Assembly: GCF_000699445.3 (NCBI RefSeq)
Contig: NC_067197.1
Coordinates: forward strand, 34,827,809-34,891,808
Length of the DNA: 64,000 nucleotides
Direction of reading: 5' to 3'
Origin: Schistosoma haematobium
Taxonomy: Eukaryota; Platyhelminthes; Trematoda; Strigeidida; Schistosomatidae
Shown: positions 30,120-42,210 of the stretch, piece after piece
How positions within the stretch are numbered: position 1 is the stretch's first letter
Layout of the letters: each line of letters begins with the position of its first letter
Translations under genes and position numbers: made by a program
Notes under the pieces: model-generated
The model's database searches: none
Told to the model about the DNA's origin: nothing
Seen by the model: only the letters and a program-made list of their open reading frames with translations

Positions 30120-33100
30120 CTGAATAATATAAATAAAAATTAAAAGTCAATATTTATAAAAAATCATTATATGTAAATTGATAAAATAGTTGAATTACAT
30201 AAAAATATTCTGTATACCACTTGTCATAGATGATATTATTATGCAGTACAAATAACCCCAACCATTCATCCAAATTGCGTAATACACTATTTGCAAACTA
30301 AAATTATTTCTTAGTGAAATCTACAAATAAAATTGTTGACTCTACGGACACTTTCTTGTCTACTCATCACCCTATACCTTTGCACTACATACACTGTTAT
30401 CTCTACACATTTCACTAACGTAATCAATAATAATAACTTTAGCTTATATGACATTATCCCTTTAATCCTGGTAAATTACAGTCAAAATATTAAGCAAACA
30501 AAAACAACAACCAGTCCAAAAAATTAATAAAGTTGTATTAAAATAAACTAGACGAGGGTAAATAGAGAACGAATAGGTGTAAACCAACAAGACGTTTAAG
30601 ATCATTTAAAGGAAGACAAGAAGTGACTGTGTCGACATTGGTACAATTGATTTCGCATGGATTTATTAAGAATCATCAACTAATAGTCTATATTCTCAAG
30701 ATCCCAATTTCGAAGAACTACATTTACCCATGACGTCGGAACTGTTAATCACTGACTTTATAGACTGGTACCAAGATATTGAGGTCTGGACACACTGGGA
30801 CAACTTTAACTAAAAAAGTTACGACAGATATTAAATCAACGTATTAATAAGGCATATTAATCTACTGAATGCTTTTTACTCAAGAATCCGTGGGAATGGA
30901 TCAAAGTTAATAGCAAGCTCTTCAGCAAAGTGGTTATGATAAATAATCGCACGACGATTCTCTTACTGTACTGAAATTAGTCGTAAAAATGACATTAAAT
31001 GTAGGGAACTTTTATCAGACTTCTGAACAATCATTTCTTAAAATTCAGATAAGTCGCATATTAATTCGTGTGATTTTAAGGATATACCACTAGGAATCCA
31101 GATACTAGATGGCTTAATTTTATTTTCAACTTATGCTTTAAATAATAACTTGTTAGAATTACTTTAAAAAATCTAATTTTCAGCAATTCCTGATCGAAAT
31201 TCTCAGTAGTGTGCTTCCAATATTACTGTGCTCTTAAACTTTGACACCTCTATCCTTCCAGTTGTTTTATTTCCATTAAGACCTCCCTATCACAGAGTCA
31301 CTGATTTTATTGTCTTTTTCATCTAACTGGTGTTTGCTTTTGTACTTGTATGGACTGTAACAACTTCAATCAAGAACCCATTTTTATTATTATTTATTTA
31401 TTTGAACACATAAATATTGGTACAAGGAGGCATCAGATACATATGCACCACACAAAACAATGAGAATGGGAAGAGATAAAGAATGTAAAGTGTGTGTAGG
31501 AAGAAAAAGTGAAAAAACAATAACGACCACAGATTAGTGTATGGTAGTAAAATAATAATGGGGGAAACAGAAAAGTACAACCAGAAAGAATCCTTTCAGT
31601 TAAAGAAGTTACGGTCACTTTTTATGAGGAAAGTAAAAGAAGGTTACAGTAGGATCGCCACTCGCTTCTATTCTCAGCCATTTCTGATAACATCTCTAGC
31701 CACTGTGTAGCACCATCTCTCGGACTCCACCCACGGAGTCGTGAGAGACAAGCAGAAGTCAGTTCTGTGCAGCTTTCTTTCATACCACCACACCATGTCA
31801 TACACTGACCACCTCTCCGCTTCTTCCAACCAGTCCCAGAGTCGGCAAATAATCCACGACGTGGCATTCTCTGGGACGACATTCGTAGAACATGTCCAAG
31901 CCACCGAAGTCTATGTTTCAAGGTAGTCACACCAATTACATTATCGTCTCTGCGCCCGAACACACGATGCCCAACCTCTGCATTACTAATATGGTATTGC
32001 CACTGGATGTCAGCAATCCTTCGGAGACAACGATGATCAAACACAGAGAGAGTCGTCTAACATCCTCAACTCGATGAGGCCAGGTTTTACAAGCATAGAG
32101 CAAAACTGCTCTCACCGACGCGTTGTAGATCCGACCTTTTACAGTCAGACTGAAATCACGAAGGTGCCAAAGATGGCCCAGATTGGCATAAGCCGCTCTG
32201 GCTTTCACTATACTTGCATTGATCTCATCACTCACGCCATCACCAGCACTTATGCAGCTACCTAGATACACGAACTTATCGACTGCTTCTATCTGCTCAC
32301 CATCCAGGATAAGTACAGGATTAGAATCCAGCCAGTCTTGTAAAAGTACTTTGCATTTAGAAGGTGCAAAGCACATACCGTACTTACGGACATTGATTGC
32401 CAACTGATTAAGTGCGGATTGCATGGCTTGGGCATTATCGCACAGTAAGACAATATCATCCGCATACTCAAGGTCGAGAAGTCTTTCTCCAGGCAAAAGA
32501 TCGACACCACCATTACTTACATTCATCAGAGCTGTTTCCAGAATGTCATCGATGGCAAAGTTGAAGAGGAATGGTGAGATTGGGCAACCCTGACTAACCC
32601 CACTGCTCGAATGGAACAATCGAGAGAGGTGGTTGTATGCCCTCACTCTGCCTGGAGTGTTTGTATATAGGGCCTTTAGGATGCTAATAAACTTCTCAGG
32701 CACACCCTTCTTCAATAGACAATTCCGGAGAACAGTCCTGTCCAACGAATCGAAGGCAGCCCTGATGTCAAGAAACACTACGATTGTTGGCCTTTGATAA
32801 GTATGACGGTGTTCTAACATTTGGCGGAGGGTAAAGATATGATCAATACATCCTCGACCAGAACGAAAATCAGCCTGCTTCTCGCGAGTCAACCATTCTC
32901 GGGTTTTGAACAACCTACCAAGTACGAAAGAAGCTAATAGCTTGGACGCAATCGGAAGTAGACTTATCCCACGATAGGTGTTACAGGAACGACGTGAACC
33001 CTTTTTAAAGATAGGGGCAACCACATTTATTCATACATGAAGGAATACATTCAAATAAGTTTCCTGATGTAGTTACAGAATATATAAGTAGTAAGTACAA

Positions 33101-36100
33101 CCAGGTGAAGAAAAAAAACGTGAATATTTCTATCTTCCAGTTTTGTTCGTAACGATAATTATGCTAGTAAGAAATCTGACAAGATATTCTGATAAATGGT
33201 AATCGATAACTGGTAGAAAAATTAATGCATAAGAAGAATACAACTTTAACTCTATGTTCAATAGACGATATATACTGAATAGATTGACAGGTTACGTATG
33301 TTTCTAATATCAAATAAATGTACGCCGTTTTTTCTTAATACCGAATAAAGAATGAATAAACAATATAAAAACCAATTACTTACATCATTTTCTGAAGTAC
33401 CACAAAGCCAACATGTTTTACATTCAATACACTGCCACCGGTAAGTATGTACAGAAGTAATCATATTCTGTGTAAACTGTAAACAAGAAAAGTGAGCAAA
33501 ACGTCCACAATCTGAACATCTTAACATATCTTCTGACCGCCCAGTCTTCTTATTCAAACTTTCATCACCTAGGCAAAAGTCACAAGTATGTTCTGATGAG
33601 TCTGTATTATTCATATCCCGCCATTCTTGTGCTTCAATAACTGGAAATATTTATAAAACAGTTAGTAATACAACGATAACCAATAAATCATTAAGTTCAT
33701 TATGTTTAGTAAGACCAAATAATATTCATAGTCAATATATTTATCTATACTGCGAACCTCTTGTAAACATACTTACTTAGGCTACCACCACCTTGTTCAA
33801 TAACTGAAGGGCGAACTCGTGAAGGGCCGAATGAACCATTTACAGAGGAACAAAGATCATTGTTATTACTATTCTTGTTAGTTACAGAAGTGGAATGAGA
33901 AGTAGAAGTGTGATTACTGGTAGTACCTGAATTAATTACTGGTCCATTGAGCAAATGATTAGTTTGACTGTGAGACTGTTGTTGTTGTTGCTGATGTTGA
34001 GAATGAGGATGAGGGTTGTGATGATGTCCATCTGTTCCTCGATAAGGGGACATAAAGGCTGGTCGTGCACAACTCATCCGTGGTGTCTAGCATATTATGG
34101 AATGAAGTGAATAAATAAACAGAAAAGTGGGGATAATGATAGATACATTAGGATCAAATGTGAAAAAACGTAGTCTACACTAAATTGTTTTGTGAATTAA
34201 AAAAATATGTATTGAAAGGAGTATGATAGTTAGATAACAGAAAAAATAATGATACTCAGGACAGAAGAAATATAATTTGTTTCAGCAAACTAAAAAGCTC
34301 ACATAAAACATTTCAGAACATAGAATGATAATCTTATTTGAAATATGACTAGATAGTTGAACATTCTGTGGGCATTTAAAAGACTTGAAATTTAATTCAA
34401 TCTGTAACTTAACTATCTAGCACAAAGTTGTAAGTTAGATTATGAGTAACACTTGGTTCTTTACAATGTCTACTGAAGTGATTAGAATAATCTTGAATAT
34501 ATGATCCAACTGATGGAAAATGATACTCTAAATCAATGAGACCCAGTCTCAAGTTGCTACAAACCTTAACACAGGTTACAAAATGTAGCATGATCAATAT
34601 GCTACAAAGATATAATCTGTTAGATAGCCATTTTCTCCCCAGATTCAAAAATTTAGTTGTATTTCGATGAATTCGTTGTTGGCCTGATGAGTTTGAAAAC
34701 TGTTTAACCACTCTTCTATTTGTTATTCTGAAATATAAATCACGAGTTTTTTAAAATCTCAACCATGATAAGTCATTGTGACAAACATAAGGCTAATATA
34801 TGAGAGATCAAATTTTTTTCGATGAAACTTTGATTGAAATGAATTAACTACTGGAAAAGTAGGTAAGCAGTTTAAGAGGGTTTCGGAACTCAAAACCTGA
34901 GGGAAGACAGTCACTAAGTCTATAGATTGGTGGTACATCTTGTTTTGGCCGCCCCTTGCTTTTTCCAACCTACTCTCACAGCGGCCATCATTGTAAGTCT
35001 AGGTAGGTAGTGGTTGGGCATACGTAATATATGTCGCAACCGCCTAAGATGATTTATGATATTGAAGACCGATTTGCCTTCTTTATTCGGCATCTTGAGT
35101 TCAACATTAACATTCCTTACTTAATGGTCCCAATATACACGACCACTGTTTTGAAGACATTTATAATCAAACACCAACAACCTACAAATACCCTCTAAAT
35201 TTAAAGGCTCCATTTTAGAGACATATGGTGAAAAAAAGCAAACTGATGGGCAGTAACCACATCCTTTGGTCGGCAAACCGATATCTTTGCACAATTTAGC
35301 GAAATTCAACCGAGCTCTCTGAATCCGTGCCGAGATTTCGTCAAATACTAACCCATCAAGGTTGATCAGACTTTCAAGATAAGCGAAGTGTTCACTATGA
35401 CCAACTGCTTTACTCCCTATCATACTGATACAGATCAGTCCCGGGGCAACATTTTGCATTTAAAGGGAGAGAAACGCATTTCCAAACATGTTTGCATTGG
35501 AGCTCAAAATGGTAAAAACCCATATCTTGTCTGAGACCTCGCCAAACAGAATTATGTCATTTGCATCAACAAGTGAACCTCATAGTAGAAGATGGATTCC
35601 GGATAAGTTAGACAATGAGAGAGTTATCACTGAAAAATATCAACGATAAAGTTAAATAAAATTAGAGGAAGTAAACAAACCTGATGAAGATCACTTTATG
35701 CTGTAAGTTCCGATGACTGTTTACTATAAGCTATGACTGCTAGTAATGTTCGTGGAGAGAATTTGTAAAAGGGTGATATATTTTTTTAGTCTCTTTCAAT
35801 GACAGACACTGCCATATAACATATTGAACTTCAGAACCAAAAGCTGCCTTGAGATCAAGAAATACAACTATGATTGTGAGTTGATAGGTGCCTGCGTTCC
35901 AAAACCTGAAGAATAGCTAACATTTGGTCTACACATCCATGTCCAAGTCTGAAACAAGCATGGTTTTCCCGAGTTTGATCTTCACGAGCCTTGGTTAAGC
36001 GTTAGGTGATTAGACAAGTTAATAGTATGGATACCTTATTGGTCAAAATTATTTACTTTGTGGTTATCACAATTGGATTTTTGTCCAATCCCATAAACTC

Positions 36101-39100
36101 GAACGATCAGTGATCGAAACTACTCCAGTTCCCAAACTCTAACTAGTATCTGAGTCAGCTTGACTGAAAAAACCCCCAGGATCTCTGGGGTTAACGCTTC
36201 AGGTCCTCCTATATTTTCAACCTCATTAAGAGTTGGAAGAGATATGTTTACATCGTATTCAGGTTGTTTGGAAACAGGAGGCAATCGGTAGTTAGCTGAA
36301 GATATACCGATCTTTCTTACTATATCTCTCTTTTCACAACCTCATCTTTATTGTAGTGCATATAAATTTTGGTGCCCCTTTGAAATGACATTTACGTATT
36401 TAAATCAATCGACAAAATTCATAAGACTACACGGAATTCATAAAACACGGTAAGATACAACACTTTATATTACCTAATGTACTTTAATTAGTTAAAGCGA
36501 ACGAAAAGCATATAAAACCAGTAAAAATTCTGTCGTTTACAGTGGTCGCGTCTTTCATACGTAAATACAGTTTGATTTTTAGTGACTTAATTATACTAAA
36601 ACGGTACAAAATCAAAGAGAAAATAATCAAAAAACCATCTGGCTGAGTGGGTTATTAACTCGATAGCTAGTGACCCACTAGAGTTGCATCGACTGGAACA
36701 CTGTTACGAGGTACTACCATCTCATGAAAGTCGAATGCGGAATGGTGGGAAAGAAACTAATCAGCTAGAGCGAATTGGGAATTTCGACTGCACCAGAGTT
36801 ACGGCGGTAAAGTCTTCCCATAGGCGACTAGCATCTCTAGGGTTTCCATCTTTGTGAGGACGAAAGAAAGTTACTCCTACACCTTTGTTAAACGTATTTT
36901 TGCTGTCAGTGGCAAGGTATTACAAGTTACTTAAAGACAAGTAAACTCCATAATGTCTATGTAAATATTCATCAGCCAGGAACACAAAGTGGCTAATAAG
37001 ATTTTTAAGATACAACGGAATTGTTTATTAAGCTCAAATTTACTCTCTATGTTAGTATATTCGTGAGTACAGATCAGTTTTGTAGCAAGTTTACATTTAG
37101 ATGAAAAGAGCATTTTAAATGTTTTTGTATTATCGCTTGAAGCATCCAGGAAACCGAATTTCGGCACCATCCTTTCAAAACAAAACATATACATACTCTA
37201 AGTCGGAAGTATCCAAGTAGGATATTGGTTCTTGAGGCCTAACATTGCGGGAACTAACTTAAGCAGTACATCTATGATAAATGAAAATCAAATATATACC
37301 TCTTTATGTTGTTTGGGGTCTTTCATTTTTTGTGGTTGCATAATTGGTATGTCATGACCTAAATTCTGATATTGACAGGAAGTTATACCAAGTTAGTTTT
37401 GACTGAGCTGTTACGAAAAGACAAACTTAGGAACCAGGAGTAAAATATTTATGTGGAATGTTTGCAGAAAAGATGATACAGCCAAAATATTAACAAAAAC
37501 CTATAATGAAAGGAAATACACGTACCTCTGAATGCTGTGAATTAATGTGGTAATTTAGTCCGGCTCTCGATCTGTATCGTACGCCACAAAACTCACACAG
37601 AAATACTGGCAAAGATGTTTGACGGTCATTCGAGTCATCATCGAATGAAGTATAATTAGAACGTCGCCGACCAGGTCCAGAGTGATTGGATCTGCTTATG
37701 CGAGGAGTCTAAATGAAAAATGAGAATATGTAGCTAATATTGGACCTGTTTTATTAAAACAATTACATCACAAATATATGGGATTTTCGTACTAATGATG
37801 AGTTCAATAAATTATTCAACTGACGTATGATGGACTACATGAAATGAAGGTAGGTGATGACTGCTTAAAACATTAATAACGCACAACTACCAGAATAAAT
37901 CAATATCTGATAATGAGATAATTAACTAGCAAGACACAACTTTGTTAACATTACCAGTTGTATACAAAGCATTCGACACAAAATTAAACATGGTTGAATG
38001 TCACTTTAGATCAAAGTAATTTTAAGACAAAGGTCGTTGTAGGGTAATGACGCACGAGTCTAATTACCGCCTAGCATAAATGTATTTGCTTGAATCTTTC
38101 ATGAACCACAGGATGTCTCCGACTAACTGGCAAAGCTAATTTAATACAAAATAAAGACTGCACAGAGAATTCGTGAAATGTTGCAAATAAAGTGTTTTAA
38201 GTGTTCACAGACAGAAAGAATAAAAACCAAGACACTAAGCAGTATCTAAGTTCCATAAGTACTCTAATATCACTCAATTAAGGACGCAATTAGCATAAAA
38301 ATATAGTTTGTAAAACTAAAACGAAACCCAAAACAAAGTTGCAATCATAATTTGGAGGTGTAGTGAGCAACAGACGCCGAAATAACCTGAGGTTTACACT
38401 ATGCAACATGCAAGCAAGAATGGTAAACCAAACCCCACAAAAATATGTAGCAAATGCAATCTGATTGCTTTCAGTCTATTTAAATTATAACCATGCAAGC
38501 TTTGTATCGTTCATGTCTGGTGTTTAGGTAAGATAAGTATATATCTCGATACATTAGGTTAAATTACTAAGTAGATTCGGTTTCGGGGTGTTTTTGTTTG
38601 TTTTTAATACCCGCTATGATCGATAACTACCTAACAGTTACGATTATATCCAAGTACATCGAATTTTATTTAAAGTTTATGTTAACTGCAGATAGGACAA
38701 CCAGATGATAGAAAAATCGATTAAGGAGTGATCAAAACACACTAAGGCCTAAAAAAGTTAATTAGTACTTACCCGACCTTTCTTTCGGCGTCTACGAACT
38801 CCAAAGTTCTCATCTGCAAAATCACTTGCATCAGAATCCATATCATATTCTGGACAGGCAGCCCAAGTACTACGACTATCCTCGTCTACATCCTTAGAAC
38901 ACGAATCTAATCCTGAGATATTTGGACGATCTGATGGTAAGGAAATACTAGGAATTTACCAATTTTAGCAACCCCGTTCAACGCATCTCCGTGATACAGA
39001 AAAGAAGGAAGCTGACCAGTTCTTTTGCTTTTCTTCCACCTGTGGGAACGGTATCGGTAAACCTGAGTCAGGTAGCCTACAGGTTCATTCGTTGTGGAAA

Positions 39101-39281
39101 GTCACTCACCTCCCTCTCTTTCTCTTTGGTTACGGTAAAGTAGGCACGGTCTTTGAGCTATTCCGGTAGCGCTGTCCAGAAATGGTAAACGACTAAGTTT
39201 ATCTTGTTGTAGTCGTCGGTTATATCTTGATGCAAAAGCAAGCAGTTTGTCATAAGTAAATTCGTTCGGTTCAGATGACAT
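29685..39281 (-). CDS. DPF: DPF/d4-family double-PHD-finger protein (BAF45-like), 7 exons
   Basis: Known: DPF1/2/3 (Requiem/d4) proteins are BAF45 subunits of SWI/SNF remodellers; their tandem PHD fingers read acetylated and unmodified histone H3 tails in the nucleus. Seen: exons 39281-39110, 39076-38960, 38930-38773, 37708-37526, 34086-33777, 33640-33384 and 30119-29685 join in frame (1632 nt, 543 aa). The N-terminus has [13 protein letters not shown], the Requiem signature. A C2H2 finger is at C187/C190/H203/H208. PHD1 starts at about C333 ([22 protein letters not shown]) and PHD2 runs C390-C434 ([27 protein letters not shown]). A Gln/His-rich linker and a poly-Asn tail are lineage-type low-complexity inserts. 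The Met at 39281 is chosen by alignment of the Requiem block; an upstream Met at 39323 in the same frame is possible. Confidence 0.92.
30120..33383 (-). other. DPF intron 6 with RTE LINE insertion
   Basis: A 3264-nt phase-0 intron. It contains the sense-oriented RTE copy A (about 31390-33026). The flanks 30120-31389 and 33027-33383 show no other recognised content. Confidence 0.8.
31390..33026 (-). mobile_element. RTE-type LINE copy A, 5'-truncated within the RT domain
   Basis: A 362-codon open frame (33024-31936, - strand) starts in RT block 1 ([20 protein letters not shown]). It carries [23 protein letters not shown], the catalytic [10 protein letters not shown], and the thumb ([11 protein letters not shown]). 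A 1- or 2-nt shift at a CT run near 32055 moves the C-terminal domain (FDHRCLRR...) into the next frame (32044-31622). The tail at about 31385-31410 is an ATTT-type run. The endonuclease domain is missing. It is antisense to the window but sense to the DPF transcript. Confidence 0.87.
33384..33640 (-). CDS. DPF: DPF exon 6 (PHD1 and start of PHD2)
   Basis: Begins after TTTCCAG, completing the split codon. Encodes [48 protein letters not shown]. The donor GAT|GTAAGT is phase 0, a conserved-looking junction inside PHD2. Confidence 0.93.
33777..34086 (-). CDS. DPF: DPF exon 5 (low-complexity linker)
   Basis: Begins after ATGCTAG with TPRMSCARP. Rich in His, Gln, Asn, Ser and Thr, with a run of six Gln. 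The donor CTAA|GTAAGT is phase 1. It joins the zinc finger to the tandem PHD; the length is probably variable in the family. Confidence 0.82.
34087..37525 (-). other. DPF intron 4 (3439 nt)
   Basis: Lies between TTTAG-type and GTACGT splice sites. It carries an old RTE-type LINE fragment (about 34960-36290). The parts 34087-34959 and 36300-37525 show no recognised features. Confidence 0.75.
34960..36290 (-). pseudogene. Old RTE-type LINE fragment
   Basis: On the - strand, 35910-35840 reads [14 protein letters not shown] RT block A, preceded by RT block 1/2-like sequence. At 35459-35121 a frame reads [29 protein letters not shown] and [10 protein letters not shown], the thumb and C-terminal region. 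Between them the YADD region is scrambled or lost. It differs from copies A and B and is older. Confidence 0.68.
37526..37708 (-). CDS. DPF: DPF exon 4 (C2H2 zinc finger)
   Basis: 61 codons after TTTAG. Contains [19 protein letters not shown], the single Krueppel-like finger of DPF proteins. The donor GAG|GTACGT is phase 0. Confidence 0.88.
37709..38772 (-). other. DPF intron 3 (1064 nt)
   Basis: Phase-0 intron between exons 3 and 4. Nothing recognised inside. Confidence 0.7.
38773..38930 (-). CDS. DPF: DPF exon 3 (acidic/basic linker)
   Basis: Begins after ACCATCAG. Encodes an acidic stretch ([16 protein letters not shown]) ending in a basic cluster, RRRRKKGR, a likely nuclear localisation signal. 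The donor CGG|GTAAGT is phase 0. Confidence 0.85.
38960..39076 (-). CDS. DPF: DPF exon 2
   Basis: Encodes [15 protein letters not shown] and [13 protein letters not shown], matching the region after the Requiem block (RRW/K motif). The preceding acceptor is CTGTAG. The donor ATTG|GTAAAT is phase 1. The following intron is only 29 nt (38931-38959). Confidence 0.85.
39110..39281 (-). CDS. DPF: DPF exon 1 (Requiem N-terminus)
   Basis: Starts [16 protein letters not shown] and contains [16 protein letters not shown]. The donor is GGAG|GTGAGT at 39109, phase 1. It is followed by a 33-nt intron (39077-39109). Confidence 0.88.
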
Positions 39282-40440
39282 GATTAAGACAACCGAACGC
39301 TTTGAAACGAAATCTAACATCAAATCCTAGGCCCACATCAGAAGCAATTCAAATATAGCGTGAGGTCAAGTAACTCACAAAACCATATGGTTTTATGATG
39401 ATACGTATAAACAAGCTCATTGTCCAACAATCTGGTCATTTACTACTTTTTGACAGTATGAGACAGGCTCCAGCTTGATTAGCTCTTAGTTGTATAAACG
39501 ACAGATAGCATAGGATACTGTTAAGCCTCCTGCAGGCAGGAAAATCCATGGCTTCAAACATTCTGTATTTCATAAGTAACCAATCAGTCTTCCGTCTTTA
39601 TTAGTGACAATAGAACCACGTATGGGTTATATTGATTCTCATTTCGAACGAGTCGTTAGGCACACTGGCGGCGATTTGTAACTCACAACTCAACATAAGA
39701 AAAGAGACTCCAGCCGTAAGCGACTGCATATCGGTCTTTAAACCTTTTGAGAATGTCCTCAAAATGACAAACTCCAGATGTTAAAATTATGAAATGACAT
39801 GTCCTTGCTATAACCACTGTAAAACATAAGGCGAGTTAACATCTGATCATGTCTGAACTCATGACACAATATGAGAAATGCATTGATGCGTCTCGGCATG
39901 TCTTCTTGCAGCCGGAAAAAACATTTACGACTTTGGCTCCTGACCGTTAAACCTGTTCTAGCACAATCGTCTCGGGTTCTTTGCTCGAATTTCATGTTAC
40001 AACTATACTCTTAAATACTTTTATGTTCCAAAACGCCCTATAAATTCTTTACAAGATCTAGAAGTATTTGTCAGCAGCCTCCTTGCATTTACCTACTGTT
40101 ATGATTTCACTATTTGCTGTGAGTTCCTAGTCATTTTAATCTGTAAACCTGAGCAGAGGTATTCCATTTACTATGTACTGATTTTCATATCCACAGTGGG
40201 TTCTTTGCATTACTAAGGTTTTTCTAGATTTTACACTTGCCGATCAGTAACTTATCCACCGAAGAAGAGCATTTAAGTCTTCTAGATACTTCCTTTGGCT
40301 TGCAGGCGTCAAATGGTACAAATGGTTGTAGACAGAATAGAAGAAGCTTTCACTTAACGGGCCTCCGTGTCTAGTAGCAGTGGATCACCAATAACTCCAG
40401 GCAGGAACCTGGGTATATTAACGATAAAAGAGGAAAAAGA
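39282..40440. other. Upstream flank of the DPF gene
   Basis: Should contain the DPF promoter and 5'UTR, but no TATA or initiator could be assigned. The open frame 39759-39995 (- strand) has no recognised domain. Confidence 0.35.
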
Positions 40441-40444
40441 AATT

Positions 40445-42210
40445 GGTAAATCATAGTAAGATATTATCCTCAGTACTTAAGAATAGTCCATGTTTTCTCT
40501 TAAAGGACTCCTGGGAAGTCACTTGGACTGGTTCATCCGTCAGCGAATTCCAGCATTTGACAACTCTTAGGGAGTAAAAGTCGTGTCTACAATCCATTCT
40601 GCTATGTTGTGTCTCCAGTTTCTGGGTGTTATCCCTTAGGTTTGTGTTGTAGCTAAACTTAAGTAGGTGTTTAAGGGTATGTCTAGAAGTGTTAGGGATG
40701 CTGTAAGCCATTACAAGGTTAGCTCTAAGACGCCTATACTTCAATGGTGTGATGTGAACCAGTTTCCAAATTTTCGGTAGTTTGCCTCGGCTTAGCGAGT
40801 GTGAGAACATCACGCTAAGCAATGTTGGCAGGATTGCAGCTGCCTTACTCAGTATAACAGAGCGAACCACATCTTCGCCAAGAGAAGTGTCTTTTCTTAG
40901 ATGTTGCGGTTTCCGGAACACCAAGTCAGCGCTCACGTTCACTTCGGAAAGTCCTATGCAGCTGCAGATGAAGCTGTCATCAGTATGGTTGATGTGGGTC
41001 GGTTGAAATGCTCGAGAGTATTTTTCAGCCAAAAGGTTAGTGGCGTCACCATCGTTATTGATCGGACCATTAGGACTTAGCAGTTAAGAAACTCCAGTTT
41101 TGGCTTGTCGAAGAGAGGCCGCATACCAGAATAAACTTTTCGGATTGAAGGCAAATTTATCCATAAGCTTTATCTGGTACTGAAGCCTGTCTTCTCCGAT
41201 TGCTTTAGTGCATATGTTCCGTATATGTGTAACAGCTTAGGTTGGTTAGTTAAGAGTTGACCTCAAACAACCAAGCATATGTCAAAACAATATAGTTCAA
41301 ATATTTATTCACTTCCTTATTTTGTATAAGCGTTGTATTTCTTATTATCTTATAATGAATGTTTAGAGGCTTTGTTTGTCTAATTAAATAACCCCACGCT
41401 CCACTCTGACTGCGCGAAGATCGAAATAAAGGCCTATTCACTACTTGTCTGGTTTCTTCTATCAATAGCACGAGGGTTACCTTAAGGCACGAAATATGTT
41501 TGTATTGTTTGTACGCGCCGTCGTTATCAGTTCCTTTGTATTATGTTCAACGGTGCCATTTTGGTCTTGGCAAACGAAGAGTGTGGTTCTTGATGACTGT
41601 AGGTTGCTTGTAGCTTTTGAGGTCCGTTTGAGGAACAGACTGCTTTGTAGCACATAAGAGCGTGTGCAGTAAGAAATCCCAATGAGCATCCATATCAAGT
41701 TGAGGGTGAACATCCCAATCCAACTGTTGTAGATAGTCCTGTAAAACTGACAGGTCCAACTGTTTGAAATTCCAGCGCCTTTTGTTAGTGGGACATCTTA
41801 GCTCAGTTTTGCTGACAAAACTGAAGGCTATGACGGCGTCATCGCCTTTCCCCAGGAGAGCCAAGATTGAGAGGTTGTCAACTAGGAATTCTTCGTTTGT
41901 GAATATCTAGTCTAAGCGTGACGGCATCTGACTGTTTCTCCAGCGAATTGCCAACTTCACATTTTCGAATAACTTCGGATCCTCAATGAGGTTGAAGAAC
42001 CGAGCTGCAGTAGAGTTCACCTTCAATATACGTACGTTCCGCGAAATTGACTTTAGGGAGATTGAAGTCCCCTAGAATCAGGATATTTGTAAGTCCGAGA
42101 AACGTGAAGCCTATGCTTCTTTAGGAGTAACAGGCTCAGGGAAGTAAGTATACCTGTCTTATGGGTTTCTGTACTTTGATGCCGCTCATAAATATGACAG
42201 ATAGCTTTGT
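40445..42210 (-). pseudogene. CR1-like LINE remnant with RT core deleted
   Basis: On the - strand, in LINE order: an endonuclease end with a GDFN-like piece (about 42080-42050), an EN-RT linker frame (41864-41547), RT N-terminal sequence (41032-about 40735: VVRSVILSKAAAILP, GKLPKIWKLVHITPL), then directly the LINE C-terminal tail (YRRLRANLVMAY, CRHDFYSLRVVKCWNSL). The segment that should hold the catalytic RT motifs is absent, joined in frame. A non-LINE stretch of about 250 bp (41230-41478) interrupts it. Confidence 0.68.
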
